Of a stretch of DNA of 64,000 nucleotides, positions 45,935 through 60,234 are shown piece after piece. The notes beneath the pieces were generated by a model that did no database searches, was not told the origin of the DNA, and was given only the letters and a program-made list of their open reading frames with translations. The stretch comes from Rhodocollybia butyracea. Lineage: Eukaryota; Basidiomycota; Agaricomycetes; Agaricales; Omphalotaceae. The position numbers and the translations under genes were made by a program. The stretch spans positions 1 through 64,000 of the forward strand of contig JADNRY010000025.1 in assembly GCA_015501585.1 (NCBI GenBank), read 5' to 3'. Each line of letters starts with the position of its first letter. Within the stretch, counting starts at the first letter, position 1.

Positions 45935-46145
45935 CCCATCATCAAGGTCACATCAGACGAGGTTTCGACTTTTACCTAAATACGAAACTTGAGGTCCATG
46001 CTGGCCCATGCAGACTTATGCAGACTCATCTGCATATGTTCGAACTTCGAGTTCAGGGCGAACTCTGGCGAACTCCAGGCACAGGCAATAGCGAGTAACC
46101 AAGTAACCGGCGAGTCGTACCATTCAAATTATACATAAAAGCAGA
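45935..46145 (+). promoter_or_regulatory. Upstream region of gamma-1
   Basis: TCAAGGTCACATCAG box (about 45,942-45,956) and TATA-like TTATACATAAAAGC (about 46,129-46,142), the latter about 100 bp before the ATG; both match elements before alpha and beta. Confidence 0.5.
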
Positions 46146-46237
46146 TGTCCTCAAGTTTGATACTCAGGATTTGTCTTCTTTGCTGGTCAAAGATTCCTCT
46201 CACAGAGTCCACTCCCACCCCGTCTCCTTACGACAAC

Positions 46238-46934
46238 ATGCGATTGAATCCTATCTTTCTTGTCCTCGCATTTACATGCACTATATACGCGGCACCACTC
46301 CCCGTGAGTACTTCCAAGTTCTCAAATCTCATACTCATTTGACTTCTGGAGGACTCGCTCGTCTTAATCGCTCCCCGAATGTTCGCAGCCACTTCCGTCC
46401 AGTTGAACATGGGCATTACGTTCAATAATGGAAATACTACCTTGGAGCATAACACCTGGATGCATAGCCTCCCTAACAAAGCACGTACTGCAGAGGAAAA
46501 ACATGTTCTTGATTTGCACAATGGGGTGAAGATTTTGATGAAAGCTGCTTTTCACTTTGCTATAGACGAAGGCCACCTGAAACAACTGGGAATTGATCCC
46601 TACGACAAAATTGCTCGTGGCTGCTACACGCTGCGATATGTCTGGCGCAATGTTCCTAATCCCAAAGCACCAAGATTCAGATTCTACGAGGACTTTACTT
46701 GGTTCTTGACCTTCATGTTGCCTGGCTCAACCCAGGAACATGGTGATCATAGTGGAGATGGCTCAATAAGCAGGAGCGGAGAAGAGCTTGAAAACGGATG
46801 GGGTTGGCTTACGAGAGGTGTATCCCCTAACAGACAAAGGTTTTACAACAGACTTGAGGTAAGTCACTAACTACTGTGCATTGGCATTCCTCATAGTGTG
46901 TGCAACATAGAACCCAAATTGGGCTGATTCTTAA
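46238..46934 (+). CDS. Predicted secreted protein gamma-1
   Basis: Exons 46238-46303, 46352-46858, 46911-46934 (22+169+7 codons). Signal peptide MRLNPIFLVLAFTCTIYAAP; the mature part contains FHFAIDEGHLKQLGIDPYDKIA, TLRYVWRNVP, DHSGDG and GWGWLTRG. Introns are 48 and 52 bp; the first acceptor is GGAG rather than CAG. The last exon encodes NPNWADS. About 198 residues. It lies in the spacer between the inverted-repeat arms on the opposite strand to alpha-1 and beta-1. Confidence 0.6.
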
Positions 46935-48106
46935 TTATGGAGATTTCACAAGTCTTAGACATCCGCCCAGTTATTCGTTTATGTTACAACTCTGTTTACC
47001 ACTCAGTCCAGGGACTAAGGCGCAGGGAAAAGGCTCCTGTTGGTGGTGTCGTGTAGCGGTGGGATATGGATATGGATTCTAGGTGTATTATGTATGCGTG
47101 TGTACGAGTACTTCCGAACTTTGCTTGCACTATATATAAGGCATTATCAAAAAAAAAAAATCGTGTCAGACGGCTCATAACTGGCGAAATCTATCCATGT
47201 ATGCACCAATTTTCGCTAGGGCGCCGTCAAGATTATTTCAACGATTTAGTCCCATTATTCCGATGCATTTTCCATTATGATCTGTTACTAGGGATTCTCT
47301 CCGAAAAAACTTCTGAAACGATTGCCTTTGGATAATCCCTCACCTAGGGCCGCATATTTCCATTAAATAAATAAAAAAAGATATGCAATCCCTCACCTTT
47401 TACTCTCTTTTACTTACTAGGGGCCGGGCTGTTCAATTGTGGCAACAATCACGAATGCTCATCCAAGCGGCCATTTCAAGAGTGATCGATCGATTGGGCG
47501 CGGGTGGTAGTTGCCCCTGTCAACTGTGGTGCGAAGTATGGATGAATAGCTATGGGTTACTGACACTGTAGATACCGTAGGTCTTCAAGAAATAGCGAAG
47601 AGGTTATATGAAAGGTAGTATTAAAGCAGTATAAGACGAATTTTTGCATGCCTACTGGGTCTGGCAAATGGGTGACAGCCAAAACAGTCCGTCGATACAT
47701 GTACGCTTTATAAACACAATAGTATTTAGAATACGGCTCAAAGACACTTGCCAACAACGTCGTCCTCAGCATCACTGGCCGTCGTTCCCTTCAAAAAGTC
47801 GTCGACCTCGACGGCCTGCCAAGAACGCTACCACCCGACAGCCGTTTCAGACTGGGGCTGGTAGGCAACGACGTTGGCGAACCAGCAATACTGGCCCCAC
47901 TGGCATTCCCTGACCCAGTTCTAGAACCACGAGTTAACCTCGGGCCACCCACCTCGTTCTCATGCTCTTGGCGGCATTCACAGCGGGAGAAGGACTACGA
48001 GAGACCACTTTGGCCGAAGAGGGACTGGCAGTGCGAAAACTGTTTGTGCAGTGAACGTTTGGTTTGGTTTGGCGGGAGAATATGGGGTGGGAGGGGTTAC
48101 GGCTGT
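46935..48106. other. Spacer between inverted-repeat arms, no gene
   Basis: Paralogous in part to 43,990-44,700 (ATTTCAACGA, CTTTGGATAATCCCTCACC, GTGGCAACAATCACGAA). A 12-base A run occurs near 47,148. Only short ORFs. Confidence 0.5.
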
Positions 48107-48330
48107 GATGATTTCGTTGAAGCTAGAAGAGGAGACCTTGAACGTCAGGCATCCAATCTCTAGATATGCAGAAGTCGTGACATGGTTTTTGAGCTGCGAG
48201 AGCGATTCGGTAAGTAGCATGAACTTTATTACCTGTTTTCGTAATGGTTGACAACAATATCCTTCATGATCGATTGATCCCTAGGATTGGATGCGTCTGG
48301 CTCCATTCCATCATGCATAAGCACCCAACG
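48107..48330 (+). pseudogene. SNX9-like fragment, inverted copy
   Basis: Mirror image of 44,893-45,116: end of the PX exon, donor site, intron and start of the next exon, on the + strand. Confidence 0.6.
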
Positions 48331-50056
48331 CCCCCTCTTGTGACGACCTTTCGCCTCGTCTGTTATTTAAAGAGCCGGAATTTGAGGCTCCCCCACGACC
48401 CTAGTTCCCGAGCCTCCTGCGGAGCCGAATCATCCCCAGTCCCATCTCCTCCAGCCGTAACGCCTCCCACCCCACAACCTGTCGGTTAAGCAAACGTTCA
48501 CTGCACAAACAGCTCTCGCACTGCCAGTCCCTCTTCGGCCAAAGTGGCCTCTCGTAGTGCTTCCCCCGCTGACTGCAGCCTGAATGCCGCCAAGAGCACG
48601 ATAACGAGGTGGGTGGCCCGAGGTTAACTCATGGTCCTAGAGCCCCTGGGCCCGGGAATACCAATAGAACTGGTATTGCCGGTTCGTCAATGTCGTCGTC
48701 TACCAGCCCCAGTCAGAAACGGTTGTCGGGTGGTAGTGGACCCATTCAGCGTTCTTGGCAGGCCGTCGAGGTCGACCACTTTTTCGAAGGGAACGATGGC
48801 CAGTGATGCTGGGGGTGGTGCTGGCAAGTAAAGCCTATTCATGAGCCATGTTCTAGATATACTATTATGTTTATGTATACGCTTATACATGTGTCGATGG
48901 ACTGTTTTGGCTGTCAGTGCCAGAGCTAGTAGGCATGCAAAAAATTCACTCATAACTGTACATCCATACCTCGCACACCACATGGGCACTTGTGACTGCT
49001 GCCCAATTGATCGACCACCCTTGGAATGGCCGCTTGCTATGAACGTTCGTGATTGTTGCCACAATCAAGGTGAGGGATTATCTTTTTTGTTTTGTTTTTT
49101 TTATTTTGTGAATGGAAGTATGCGGCCCTAGCCCTAGGTGAGGGACTATCCAAAGGTAATCGTTTCAGGAGTTTTTCGGAGAGAAATGAACAATTATTCA
49201 AGTCCATCGTTGAAATATTTTTAACAGTGCCCTAGCGAAAATTGTTGTAGCCTGTTATCGGTCTGTTATCGATAGAACGTAGGGGAGGGTTGACCAGTGG
49301 GGGGACCGGCTCACGGTATAGATTATCTGGCGATGTTTCATCAGTAACAAGTTCACCCTGAAAATTTCGTATTTTGCTTAAGGTAGGCAGTGAATACACA
49401 GTGAAGCCACTGAAGGCCACTGATCATGCATATGACTGAGCGGATGGCAGTAGATAGCGGTTTACACTCAGACTTTACAATGTTGGAAAGAGTCAAGCAG
49501 CTCCCAGTCCAGACTCCACCCCAACCTGCATGCTGCCAAAGCCCATGTCTCTTTGGGCCTCGCGGCTACGTTGAGGCATGTTTGGGCCGCTCGATGCTGT
49601 CTTTTGACTAACATGTTTTTCGTTGTATATACTTATCAGCCATGAGAGAAGAAATTTTTTTTAAAAAGAACTCGAGGATGCGCGTTTTTGATCACATTCA
49701 GTTCCGCCACATCAAGGTCACATCAAACGAGGTTTTTAACTTTTACCGAATATAGATACGAAACTTTTATGCGCATGTATGTCTGGCTATGTCTGGTCTG
49801 CACATGTTCGAACTTCGAGTTCAGGGCGAACTCAAGAGACGAGGCAATTAGCAAGTAACCGGAGGTAACCGGGGCTGGAAAGTGGCTGGAACTGCTCGAA
49901 CCGGCTCGTCCGGGGTCCCATCTGGTCCGTTCCAAATTCTACATAAAAGCCACTCGAAAAAGTAAATACCCTCCAGTTTGATACTCAGTACTCAGTCTTT
50001 GCTGGTCAAAGATCCTTCGCACAGAGTCCACTACCACCCCTTCTCCTTACGACAAT

Positions 50057-50751
50057 ATGCGATTGAATCTTATCTTCGTTATCCTTGGATTTGTATTCAC
50101 TATAAATGCGATACCTCTCGCTGTGAGTGCTTTCAAGTTCTTTAAATATCATGCTTATTTGACCCCTGCAGGACTCACCCGTCTCGATCACTCGGAGAGA
50201 CACTGATCAGGGCTTGAAATTGAAAATAGCCATTACGTTCGAGAATGAATCGAAAAACCCCTCTGCCAAAACACCAGCTCCCGATGCACGAAAACAGTCA
50301 GACTATACTAATGACATCCGACAGGACGTGACGGATTTGGTGGATACTGCTTTTTACTATGCTATACACAAACACCAATTGAAAGTTGATCCCTTCGACA
50401 AAATTGATCCTGACTCGGACTACCACCGGGAATATTCCTGGGTCAATGATCCCCTCCTCGGAGCTCCATACTCCACACCAGCCCAAAGATCCAACCTCAA
50501 ATGGGAGCTTACCTTCAGCAAGGACTCAAAGGAATATCGTCATACTGGACGCGGTACAATAGGCACGAGCAGTGATGTGAAGGGATGGGCACTCGGAACT
50601 ATTACGACAGGTCAAGAAGGTCGTGACGGACAAATCTTTCGAAAATACATCAAAGTAACCGCCGCCAAAGTAAGTCACCAATCGCTGTGTATTGGCCTGC
50701 CTCATAGTGTGTGCAACATAGAAAGGGACGTTGACTTGGGAGCGCTGGTGA
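50057..50751 (+). CDS. Predicted secreted protein beta-2 (inverted copy)
   Basis: Exons 50057-50122, 50172-50669, 50722-50751; mirror of beta-1 with the same splice sites and, as far as I can see by eye, the same protein. Confidence 0.65.
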
Positions 50752-52383
50752 TGGACATTTCACACGTCTATCAGTCCAGTTATTTGTTTATTTGGTTTAC
50801 AATCGCGTATGAAAGTCAGACTAAGGCGCAGGGAACAAGGGCATCGTGTAGGGGTGGGATTCCAGGTGTACTATGCGTGTGTACGGGGGGCTGTTCTCTA
50901 TCTGTCCAGTAGATCACAAGTTTTGCATGATATCGTCGCTTGAAAGATTTTAGAGTACCTGTGTAACTTCGAAGGGTCGGTCGTCTCCCAAACGATAAGC
51001 AGCTCAGGCATGGTGGCTTGGTTTTTCGTTCCCGGACATCCGGTGCATCCAAGGCGAGCGTCGAATCCTTCGCATCCATTGATCCAAAGTTCCCTGGATA
51101 GGCCATTTGAGTTGACCCTTTATAGTCTGTGTAGCTTCGCTCAAGAAGTGATCAGCTGCTTCTCACTCTCTCCTATTATCCGGTTGCGTATTTCCAACAA
51201 CAATACCAAGGCGAGTCGAAGAAAACCAAGGGGTGTAATTGGTGGAAAGGCAATTATGATGGTTCATCGCTTCACGTGGTGTAAATGTAAGATTACCGTC
51301 GGAGGGGCCCTCGCTTTTGGTAGCCCTACGGTGAGTTTCCTCTCCCTGTAGGTCGTCAAAAATGTATGGGTTTTCAGTAAGTAGGAGATCGGAATTGAAG
51401 ACATAAGTGTATTCTACCTCCGTGGAATATTGGTATCCTTTTCGTCTTGCTATACGGTTTAGTAGGTATTGCTCAGTGGGATCACTGGGTCAGTGGTCCG
51501 CCGGAAGGCATTCTAGACTTCTACGAGGAAGAGTAATAAACGCCATAAAACGAGAGGCGCTTAAAGACTAAATCTGATTCACTCAAGACTTTACAACTCA
51601 CCATCCCAATCCGCTATTCAAAGTTAAAGTACCCACCACTGCAGTGACCCAGATACAGCCGGTGCTACTTAATCAAGGCCATATTTCGGATAAAATGCCT
51701 CGCTAGCATGGGTCAGCAAGTTTGGTACACCGGTAACTGGACCACACTTGCCGACTGTGCATCTTGTTGATCGGCTGTGAGTACATGTGAGTCGGAGTTG
51801 GACTAGTGTATATGTAGCTTCACAACCCCCATGCACAAAGGTGTAGAATCCACCGTCTGTTTTTGTTGTCACATATACAAAAGTCTTCCGTATGGTAAAT
51901 GTTGAAGGAATTCACGCTTGCTGGTGCTATATCTCAGCTCATATGCCACTGTGAGAAGAAAATGCCATCATTTCTTGCAAAGACATTCATCTTGAAGACC
52001 CGCGATTCGAATGTTTTTCGTTGTACACGAGAAGAAAAATTTGCAAAAAGACTTGAAAAAGACATTCCAAGGACATTCAGATCTGAGCTACGCCAGCGTC
52101 ACATCAAGGTCACATCAGCCAATGTTTCAACTTTTACCGAATATAGAAATGCGAAACTTTCATGCGCCAGTAGTACTTAGTGGTAATATAACCGACGGGT
52201 GAACTTAGGCCTGACACGGGTCAACTATACCGAGTTACCGGGGTTGGAACCGGTCCGTCCAAATCTCCATAAAAGCCACTCGAAAAAGCAGATGTCCTCA
52301 AGTTTGATACTCAGGTTTCAGGATTTGTCTTCTTTGCTGGTCAAAGATCCTTCGCACAGAGTCCACTGCCTCCTTACAACAAC

Positions 52384-53082
52384 ATGCGATTGAATCCTAT
52401 ATTTGTTATCCTTGGATTTATGTACGCTAAATACGCGGTACCACTCCCCGTGAGTGCTTCCAAGTTCTTCTAAGTCTCACACTTATTTGATCCGTGCAGG
52501 ACTCTCCCGTCTCAATCGCTCAGCGAAACACAGCTCAGCCTTTGAACATAGTCATTCAAATTAAGTTCCAGAACGGAGTGGAGACCACCTCCGCCGAAGC
52601 AAAAACTGAAGAAGCACAAGGATATGCTGATGACATTCGAAAGAGGGTGGTGGGATTGATGAATTCTGCTTTTCACTCTGGTATACACAACCACCAATTG
52701 AAAGGTGCCGGTTATCCCTACGACAAACTTGCTCCTCCCTACACGCTGCGATATATCTGGGACAATGTTCCTAGCCCCCGAGACGCAACACGATTGACAG
52801 TAGTACCAACACACCGTTTCGCTTGGTCCCTTGTCTTCAGCTTGCATGGTTCAACCAAGGACTCCATAGTATATACTGATCATACTGGAGATGGTGAAAT
52901 ACAAACGGGCAAAGCAGCGAGATTTATTGAAGGATTGGGATATATTACAATAGGCACACCAGGTCGCGGACAAACCTATATAAAATCTACTAAAATAAGT
53001 CACCAACTGCTTTGTATTGGCCTTCCTCACAATATGTCCAACGTAGGAGGTGACGCCGACGCCAACTTGGAGGCGCTGGTGA
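52384..53082 (+). CDS. Predicted secreted protein alpha-2 (inverted copy)
   Basis: Exons 52384-52449, 52500-52994, 53047-53082; mirror of alpha-1, including the AT in place of the GT donor at 52995. Confidence 0.6.
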
Positions 53083-55492
53083 TGGACATTTCACACCTCT
53101 ATCTGTACAGTTCTTTATTTAGTTTACAACTCTGTTTACTGCTCAGTCTTGAAGTACTAATGCGCAGGGACTCGGAACCGGTAAGACTTCCTCTTGGTGG
53201 TATCGTGTACTAGGGGTGGGATTCCCATGTGTGCGTATAGGTAACTGTTCTCTATCTGTCCAGGAAATTGCAACTTTTGCATGATATCGTCGCTTGAAAG
53301 ATTTTAGGGTATCTATGTACCTTCGGAGTGTCATCTCCCAAACAATAAGCAGCTTAGGCATGGTGTGTTGGGTTTTCGTTCCCGGATATCCAGTGCATTC
53401 CCTTATCCAAGGCGAGCGTCCATTCTTTCGCATCCATGGCCCCTTATATTCTGTGTAGCTTCGCTCAAGCTTACTATCCGGTCGTGTATTTTCAACAACA
53501 ATATCGAAATGAGTCGAAGGAAACCAGGAGACGGTGTAATCGGTGGAAATGTGGATAGAATGGTTCAGCGCTTCCTGCGGCGTAAATGCGAGCTTACCGT
53601 CAAAGAAGCCCTCGCTCGCTTTGGGTAGTCCTATGGTGAGTTTCCGTTCCCTGTAGATCGTAGAAAATGTATGGGTTTTCAGTAAGTAGATCGGAATTGA
53701 AGACACAAGTGTACTCTACCTCCGTGGAATATGGTATCCTTCTCGTCTTGCGATACAGTTTAAGTATCGCTCAGTGAGATCACTGGGACAGTGGTCCTGG
53801 AAGGCGTTCTAGACTTCTAGTGTCCTGTCGTGGTTGAAGAGTAATAAGCGCCATTGGTGAGAGGCGCTTAAAGACTAAATTTGATTCACTCAAGACATTA
53901 CACCGGGGGCAAGGACCGGCGCAGTTGATTTCCCACTGCCATTAACGCAGTGGGCAACGCAGGGGGCAACGCAGTTGTTTTTGCTATGATGTCATTCTAT
54001 TGAAACGGAGTTCCGAGCCTTCCGGGTGATTGATCTTTGTTATTCTTTGTACTATGCATGCAAATTTCGGGCTTAAAAGATACAGATAATGTGTCTACAT
54101 CTACTGTTGAGCCAAGCAGTGCTCAATGGATGCCAGACATGCCTGGGTTTTGAATGTCAGTCCTGGGGCCAGACTCAGATGCCGGCATTATAGCGCCTAA
54201 ATCTTTCGCACAACCAATTACCTGGTTCCGGTGTTGCCTTATATTTACCACATGAACAAGGAAGCATACTCTTTAACTTTAGGTGAACAACATATTTCTA
54301 AATACAATACGTAGCCAGGCAGAAATTTTCCTGAAATTTTACTGATTTATTCATGTCAATAAATGTTTTTTTCTGTCATTTCAATCACCCAAGAGGGGAT
54401 GTAGCCCAGGGGCTTCATCACTAATGTAAAAATACAGCATAATCATGTTGTAGCAGTCCCCAGCACCCCAAATATGCCAGATCTAGTATCAGCCCAATAT
54501 AATGAGCTTACAGTAAGTAGTACATCAGGAAAAGCCATTTTTGCCTAGGTGACCCCAGAGTGGCCTAAAGCAAACTAGGTGACCTATGAATCCTATGGCA
54601 TCCTAGGAATTTGGGCTCGTCCCTTGCCAGCCAAGGCTCTTGAGGATTCCCTAGGGTATCCTAGGCAAACCCAGGGCAAGCCTAGGTTTGCCCAGGTTTG
54701 CCCAGGTGTTCCTCTCACCAATGGCGCTTATTACTCTTCAACCACGACAGGACACTAGAAGTCTAGAACGCCTTCCAGGACCACTGTCCCAGTGATCTCA
54801 CTGAGCGATACTTAAACTGTATCGCAAGACGAGAAGGATACCATATTCCACGGAGGTAGAGTACACTTGTGTCTTCAATTCCGATCTACTTACTGAAAAC
54901 CCATACATTTTCTACGATCTACAGGGAACGGAAACTCACCATAGGACTACCCAAAGCGAGCGAGGGCTTCTTTGACGGTAAGCTCGCATTTACGCCGCAG
55001 GAAGCGCTGAACCATTCTATCCACATTTCCACCGATTACACCGTCTCCTGGTTTCCTTCGACTCATTTCGATATTGTTGTTGAAAATACACGACCGGATA
55101 GTAAGCTTGAGCGAAGCTACACAGAATATAAGGGGCCATGGATGCGAAAGAATGGACGCTCGCCTTGGATAAGGGAATGCACTGGATATCCGGGAACGAA
55201 AACCCAACACACCATGCCTAAGCTGCTTATTGTTTGGGAGATGACACTCCGAAGGTACATAGATACCCTAAAATCTTTCAAGCGACGATATCATGCAAAA
55301 GTTGCAATTTCCTGGACAGATAGAGAACAGTTACCTATACGCACACATGGGAATCCCACCCCTAGTACACGATACCACCAAGAGGAAGTCTTACCGGTTC
55401 CGAGTCCCTGCGCATTAGTACTTCAAGACTGAGCAGTAAACAGAGTTGTAAACTAAATAAAGAACTGTACAGATAGAGGTGTGAAATGTCCA

Positions 55493-56191
55493 TCACCAGC
55501 GCCTCCAAGTTGGCGTCGGCGTCACCTCCTACGTTGGACATATTGTGAGGAAGGCCAATACAAAGCAGTTGGTGACTTATTTTAGTAGATTTTATATAGG
55601 TTTGTCCGCGACCTGGTGTGCCTATTGTAATATATCCCAATCCTTCAATAAATCTCGCTGCTTTGCCCGTTTGTATTTCACCATCTCCAGTATGATCAGT
55701 ATATACTATGGAGTCCTTGGTTGAACCATGCAAGCTGAAGACAAGGGACCAAGCGAAACGGTGTGTTGGTACTACTGTCAATCGTGTTGCGTCTCGGGGG
55801 CTAGGAACATTGTCCCAGATATATCGCAGCGTGTAGGGAGGAGCAAGTTTGTCGTAGGGATAACCGGCACCTTTCAATTGGTGGTTGTGTATACCAGAGT
55901 GAAAAGCAGAATTCATCAATCCCACCACCCTCTTTCGAATGTCATCAGCATATCCTTGTGCTTCTTCAGTTTTTGCTTCGGCGGAGGTGGTCTCCACTCC
56001 GTTCTGGAACTTAATTTGAATGACTATGTTCAAAGGCTGAGCTGTGTTTCGCTGAGCGATTGAGACGGGAGAGTCCTGCACGGATCAAATAAGTGTGAGA
56101 CTTAGAAGAACTTGGAAGCACTCACGGGGAGTGGTACCGCGTATTTAGCGTACATAAATCCAAGGATAACAAATATAGGATTCAATCGCAT
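55493..56191 (-). CDS. Predicted secreted protein alpha-3
   Basis: Exons on the minus strand: 56191-56126, 56075-55581, 55528-55493; the direct-repeat copy of alpha-1. The AT donor is again present, so the change predates the duplication. Confidence 0.6.
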
Positions 56192-57823
56192 GTTGTTGTA
56201 AGGAGGCAGTGGACTCTGTGCGAAGGATCTTTGACCAGCAAAGAAGACAAATCCTGAAACCTGAGTATCAAACTTGAGGACATCTGCTTTTTCGAGTGGC
56301 TTTTATGGAGATTTGGACGGACCGGTTCCAACCCCGGTAACTCGGTATAGTTGACCCGTGTCAGGCCTAAGTTCACCCGTCGGTTATATTACCACTAAGT
56401 ACTACTGGCGCATGAAAGTTTCGCATTTCAATATTCGGTAAAAGTTGAAACATTGGCTGATGTGACCTTGATGTGACGCTGGCGTAGCTCAGATCTAAAT
56501 GTCCTTGGAATGTCTTTTTCAAGTCTTTTTGCACATTTTTTCTTCTCGTGTACAACGAAAAACATTCGAATCGCGGGTCTTCAAGATGAATGTCTTTGCA
56601 AGAAATGATGGCATTTTCTTCTCACAGTGGCATATGAGCTGAGATATAGCACCAGCAAGCGTGAATTCCTTCAACATTTGCCATACGGAAGACTTTTGTA
56701 TATGTGACAACAAAACAGACGGTGGATTCTACACCTTTGTGCATGGGGGTTGTGAAGCTACATATACACTAGTCCAACTCCGACTCACATGTACTTACAG
56801 CCGATCAACAAGATGCACAGTCGGCAAGTGTGGTCCAGTTACCGGTGTACCAAACTTGCTGACCCATGCTAGCGAGGCATTTTATCCGAAATATGGCCTT
56901 GATTAAGTAGCACCGGCTGTATCTGGGTCACTGCAGTGGTGGGTACTTTAACTTTGAATAGCGGATTGGGATGGTGAGTTGTAAAGTCTTGAGTGAATCA
57001 GATTTAGTCTTTAAGCGCCTCTCGTTTTATGGCGTTTATTACTCTTCCTCGTAGAAGTCTAGAATGCCTTCCGGCGGACCACTGACCCAGTGATCCCACT
57101 GAGCAATACCTACTAAACCGTATAGCAAGACGAAAAGGATACCAATATTCCACGGAGGTAGAATACACTTATGTCTTCAATTCCGATCTCCTACTTACTG
57201 AAAACCCATACATTTTTGACGACCTACAGGGAGAGGAAACTCACCATAGGGCTACCAAAAGCGAGGGCCCCTCCGACGGTAATCTCACATTTACATCACG
57301 TGAAGCGATGAACCATCATAATTGCCTTTCCACCAATTACACCCCTTGGTTTTCTTCGACTCGCCTTGGTATTGTTGTTGGAAATACACAACCGGATAAT
57401 AGGAGAGAGTGAGAAGCAGCTGATCACTTCTTGAGCGAAGCTACACAGACTATAAAGGGCCAACTCGAATGGCCTATCCAGGGAACTTTGGATCAATGGA
57501 TGCGAAGGATTCGACGCTCGCCTTGGATGCACCGGATGTCCGGGAACGAAAAACCAAGCCACCATGCCTGAGCTGCTTATCGTTTGGGAGACGACCGACC
57601 CTTCGAAGTTACACAGGTACTCTAAAATCTTTCAAGCGACGATATCATGCAAAACTTGTGATCTACTGGACAGATAGAGAACAGCCCCCCGTACACACGC
57701 ATAGTACACCTGGAATCCCACCCCTACACGATGCCCTTGTTCCCTGCGCCTTAGTCTGACTTTCATACGCGATTGTAAACCAAATAAACAAATAACTGGA
57801 CTGATAGACGTGTGAAATGTCCA

Positions 57824-58518
57824 TCACCAGCGCTCCCAAGTCAACGTCCCTTTCTATGTTGCACACACTATGAGGCAGGCCAATACACAGCGATTGGTGA
57901 CTTACTTTGGCGGCGGTTACTTTGATGTATTTTCGAAAGATTTGTCCGTCACGACCTTCTTGACCTGTCGTAATAGTTCCGAGTGCCCATCCCTTCACAT
58001 CACTGCTCGTGCCTATTGTACCGCGTCCAGTATGACGATATTCCTTTGAGTCCTTGCTGAAGGTAAGCTCCCATTTGAGGTTGGATCTTTGGGCTGGTGT
58101 GGAGTATGGAGCTCCGAGGAGGGGATCATTGACCCAGGAATATTCCCGGTGGTAGTCCGAGTCAGGATCAATTTTGTCGAAGGGATCAACTTTCAATTGG
58201 TGTTTGTGTATAGCATAGTAAAAAGCAGTATCCACCAAATCCGTCACGTCCTGTCGGATGTCATTAGTATAGTCTGACTGTTTTCGTGCATCGGGAGCTG
58301 GTGTTTTGGCAGAGGGGTTTTTCGATTCATTCTCGAACGTAATGGCTATTTTCAATTTCAAGCCCTGATCAGTGTCTCTCCGAGTGATCGAGACGGGTGA
58401 GTCCTGCAGGGGTCAAATAAGCATGATATTTAAAGAACTTGAAAGCACTCACAGCGAGAGGTATCGCATTTATAGTGAATACAAATCCAAGGATAACGAA
58501 GATAAGATTCAATCGCAT
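57824..58518 (-). CDS. Predicted secreted protein beta-3
   Basis: Exons on the minus strand: 58518-58453, 58403-57906, 57853-57824; direct-repeat copy of beta-1 with all splice sites kept. Confidence 0.65.
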
Positions 58519-60234
58519 ATTGTCGTAAGGAGAAGGGGTGGTAGTGGACTCTGTGCGAAGGATCTTTGACCAGCAAAGACTGAGTACTGAGTATCAAACT
58601 GGAGGGTATTTACTTTTTCGAGTGGCTTTTATGTAGAATTTGGAACGGACCAGATGGGACCCCGGACGAGCCGGTTCGAGCAGTTCCAGCCACTTTCCAG
58701 CCCCGGTTACCTCCGGTTACTTGCTAATTGCCTCGTCTCTTGAGTTCGCCCTGAACTCGAAGTTCGAACATGTGCAGACCAGACATAGCCAGACATACAT
58801 GCGCATAAAAGTTTCGTATCTATATTCGGTAAAAGTTAAAAACCTCGTTTGATGTGACCTTGATGTGGCGGAACTGAATGTGATCAAAAACGCGCATCCT
58901 CGAGTTCTTTTTAAAAAAAAATTTCTTCTCTCATGGCTGATAAGTATATACAACGAAAAACATGTTAGTCAAAAGACAGCATCGAGCGGCCCAAACATGC
59001 CTCAACGTAGCCGCGAGGCCCAAAGAGACATGGGCTTTGGCAGCATGCAGGTTGGGGTGGAGTCTGGACTGGGAGCTGCTTGACTCTTTCCAACATTGTA
59101 AAGTCTGAGTGTAAACCGCTATCTACTGCCATCCGCTCAGTCATATGCATGATCAGTGGCCTTCAGTGGCTTCACTGTGTATTCACTGCCTACCTTAAGC
59201 AAAATACGAAATTTTCAGGGTGAACTTGTTACTGATGAAACATCGCCAGATAATCTATACCGTGAGCCGGTCCCCCCACTGGTCAACCCTCCCCTACGTT
59301 CTATCGATAACAAACCGATAACAGGCTACAACAATTTTCGCTAGGGCGCTGTTAAAAATATTTCAACGATGGACTTGAATAATTGTTCATTTCTCTCCGA
59401 AAAACTCCTGAAACGATTGCCTTTGGATAATCCCTCACCTAGGGCTAGGGCCGCATACTTCCATTCACAAAATAAATAAAAAAAACAAAAAAGATTATCC
59501 CTCACCTTGATTGTGGCAACAATCACGAACGTTCATAGCAAGCGGCCATTCCAAGGGTGGTCGATCGATTGGGCAGCAGTCACAAGTGCCCATGTGGTGT
59601 GCGAGGTATGGATATACAGTTATGAGTGAATTTTTTGCATGCCTACTAGCTCTGGCACTGACAGCCAAAACAGTCCATCGACACATGTATAAGCGTATAC
59701 ATAAACATAATAGTATATCTTAAACATGGCTCATGAATAGGCTTTACTTGCCAGCACCACCCCCAGCATCACTGGCCGTCGTTCCACTCGAAAAAGTCGT
59801 CGACCTCGACGGCCTGCCAAGAACGCTAGATGGGCCCACTGCCACCCAACCGTTTCTGACGGGCCGGTAGACGACGACATTGACGAACCAGCAATACCAG
59901 TTCTATTGGTATTCTCGGGCCCAGGGGCTCTAGGACCATGAGTTAACCTCGGGCCACCCACCTCGTTATCGTGCTCTTGGCGGCATTCAGGATGCGGTCA
60001 GCGGGGAAAGGACTACGAGAGGCCACTTTGGCCGAAGAGGGACTGGCAGTGCGAGAGCTGTTTGTGCAGTGAACGGTTGCTTAACCGACAGGTTGTGGGG
60101 TGGGAGGCGTTACGGCTGGAGGAGATGGGACTGGGCATGATTCGGCTCCGCAGGAGGCTCGGGAACTAGGGTCGTGGGGGAGCCTCGAATTCCGGCTCTT
60201 TAAATAACGGACGAGGCGGAAGGTCGTCACAAGA
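58519..60234. other. Non-coding cassette sequence, third copy
   Basis: Corresponds to 43,167-44,889, with more small indels than between the two arms (e.g. around 59,760-59,870). No gene supported. Confidence 0.5.

Larger units (their letters stand above)
48107..54712 (-). repeat. Large inverted repeat, arm 2
   Basis: Reverse complement of arm 1, starting inside the SNX9-like fragment (48107) and ending in half of the fold-back MITE (54,545-54,712). The MITE half changes from right-arm to left-arm variants (GCCATTTTTGCC early, GCCAGCCAAGG later) before joining the third copy. Confidence 0.9.
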
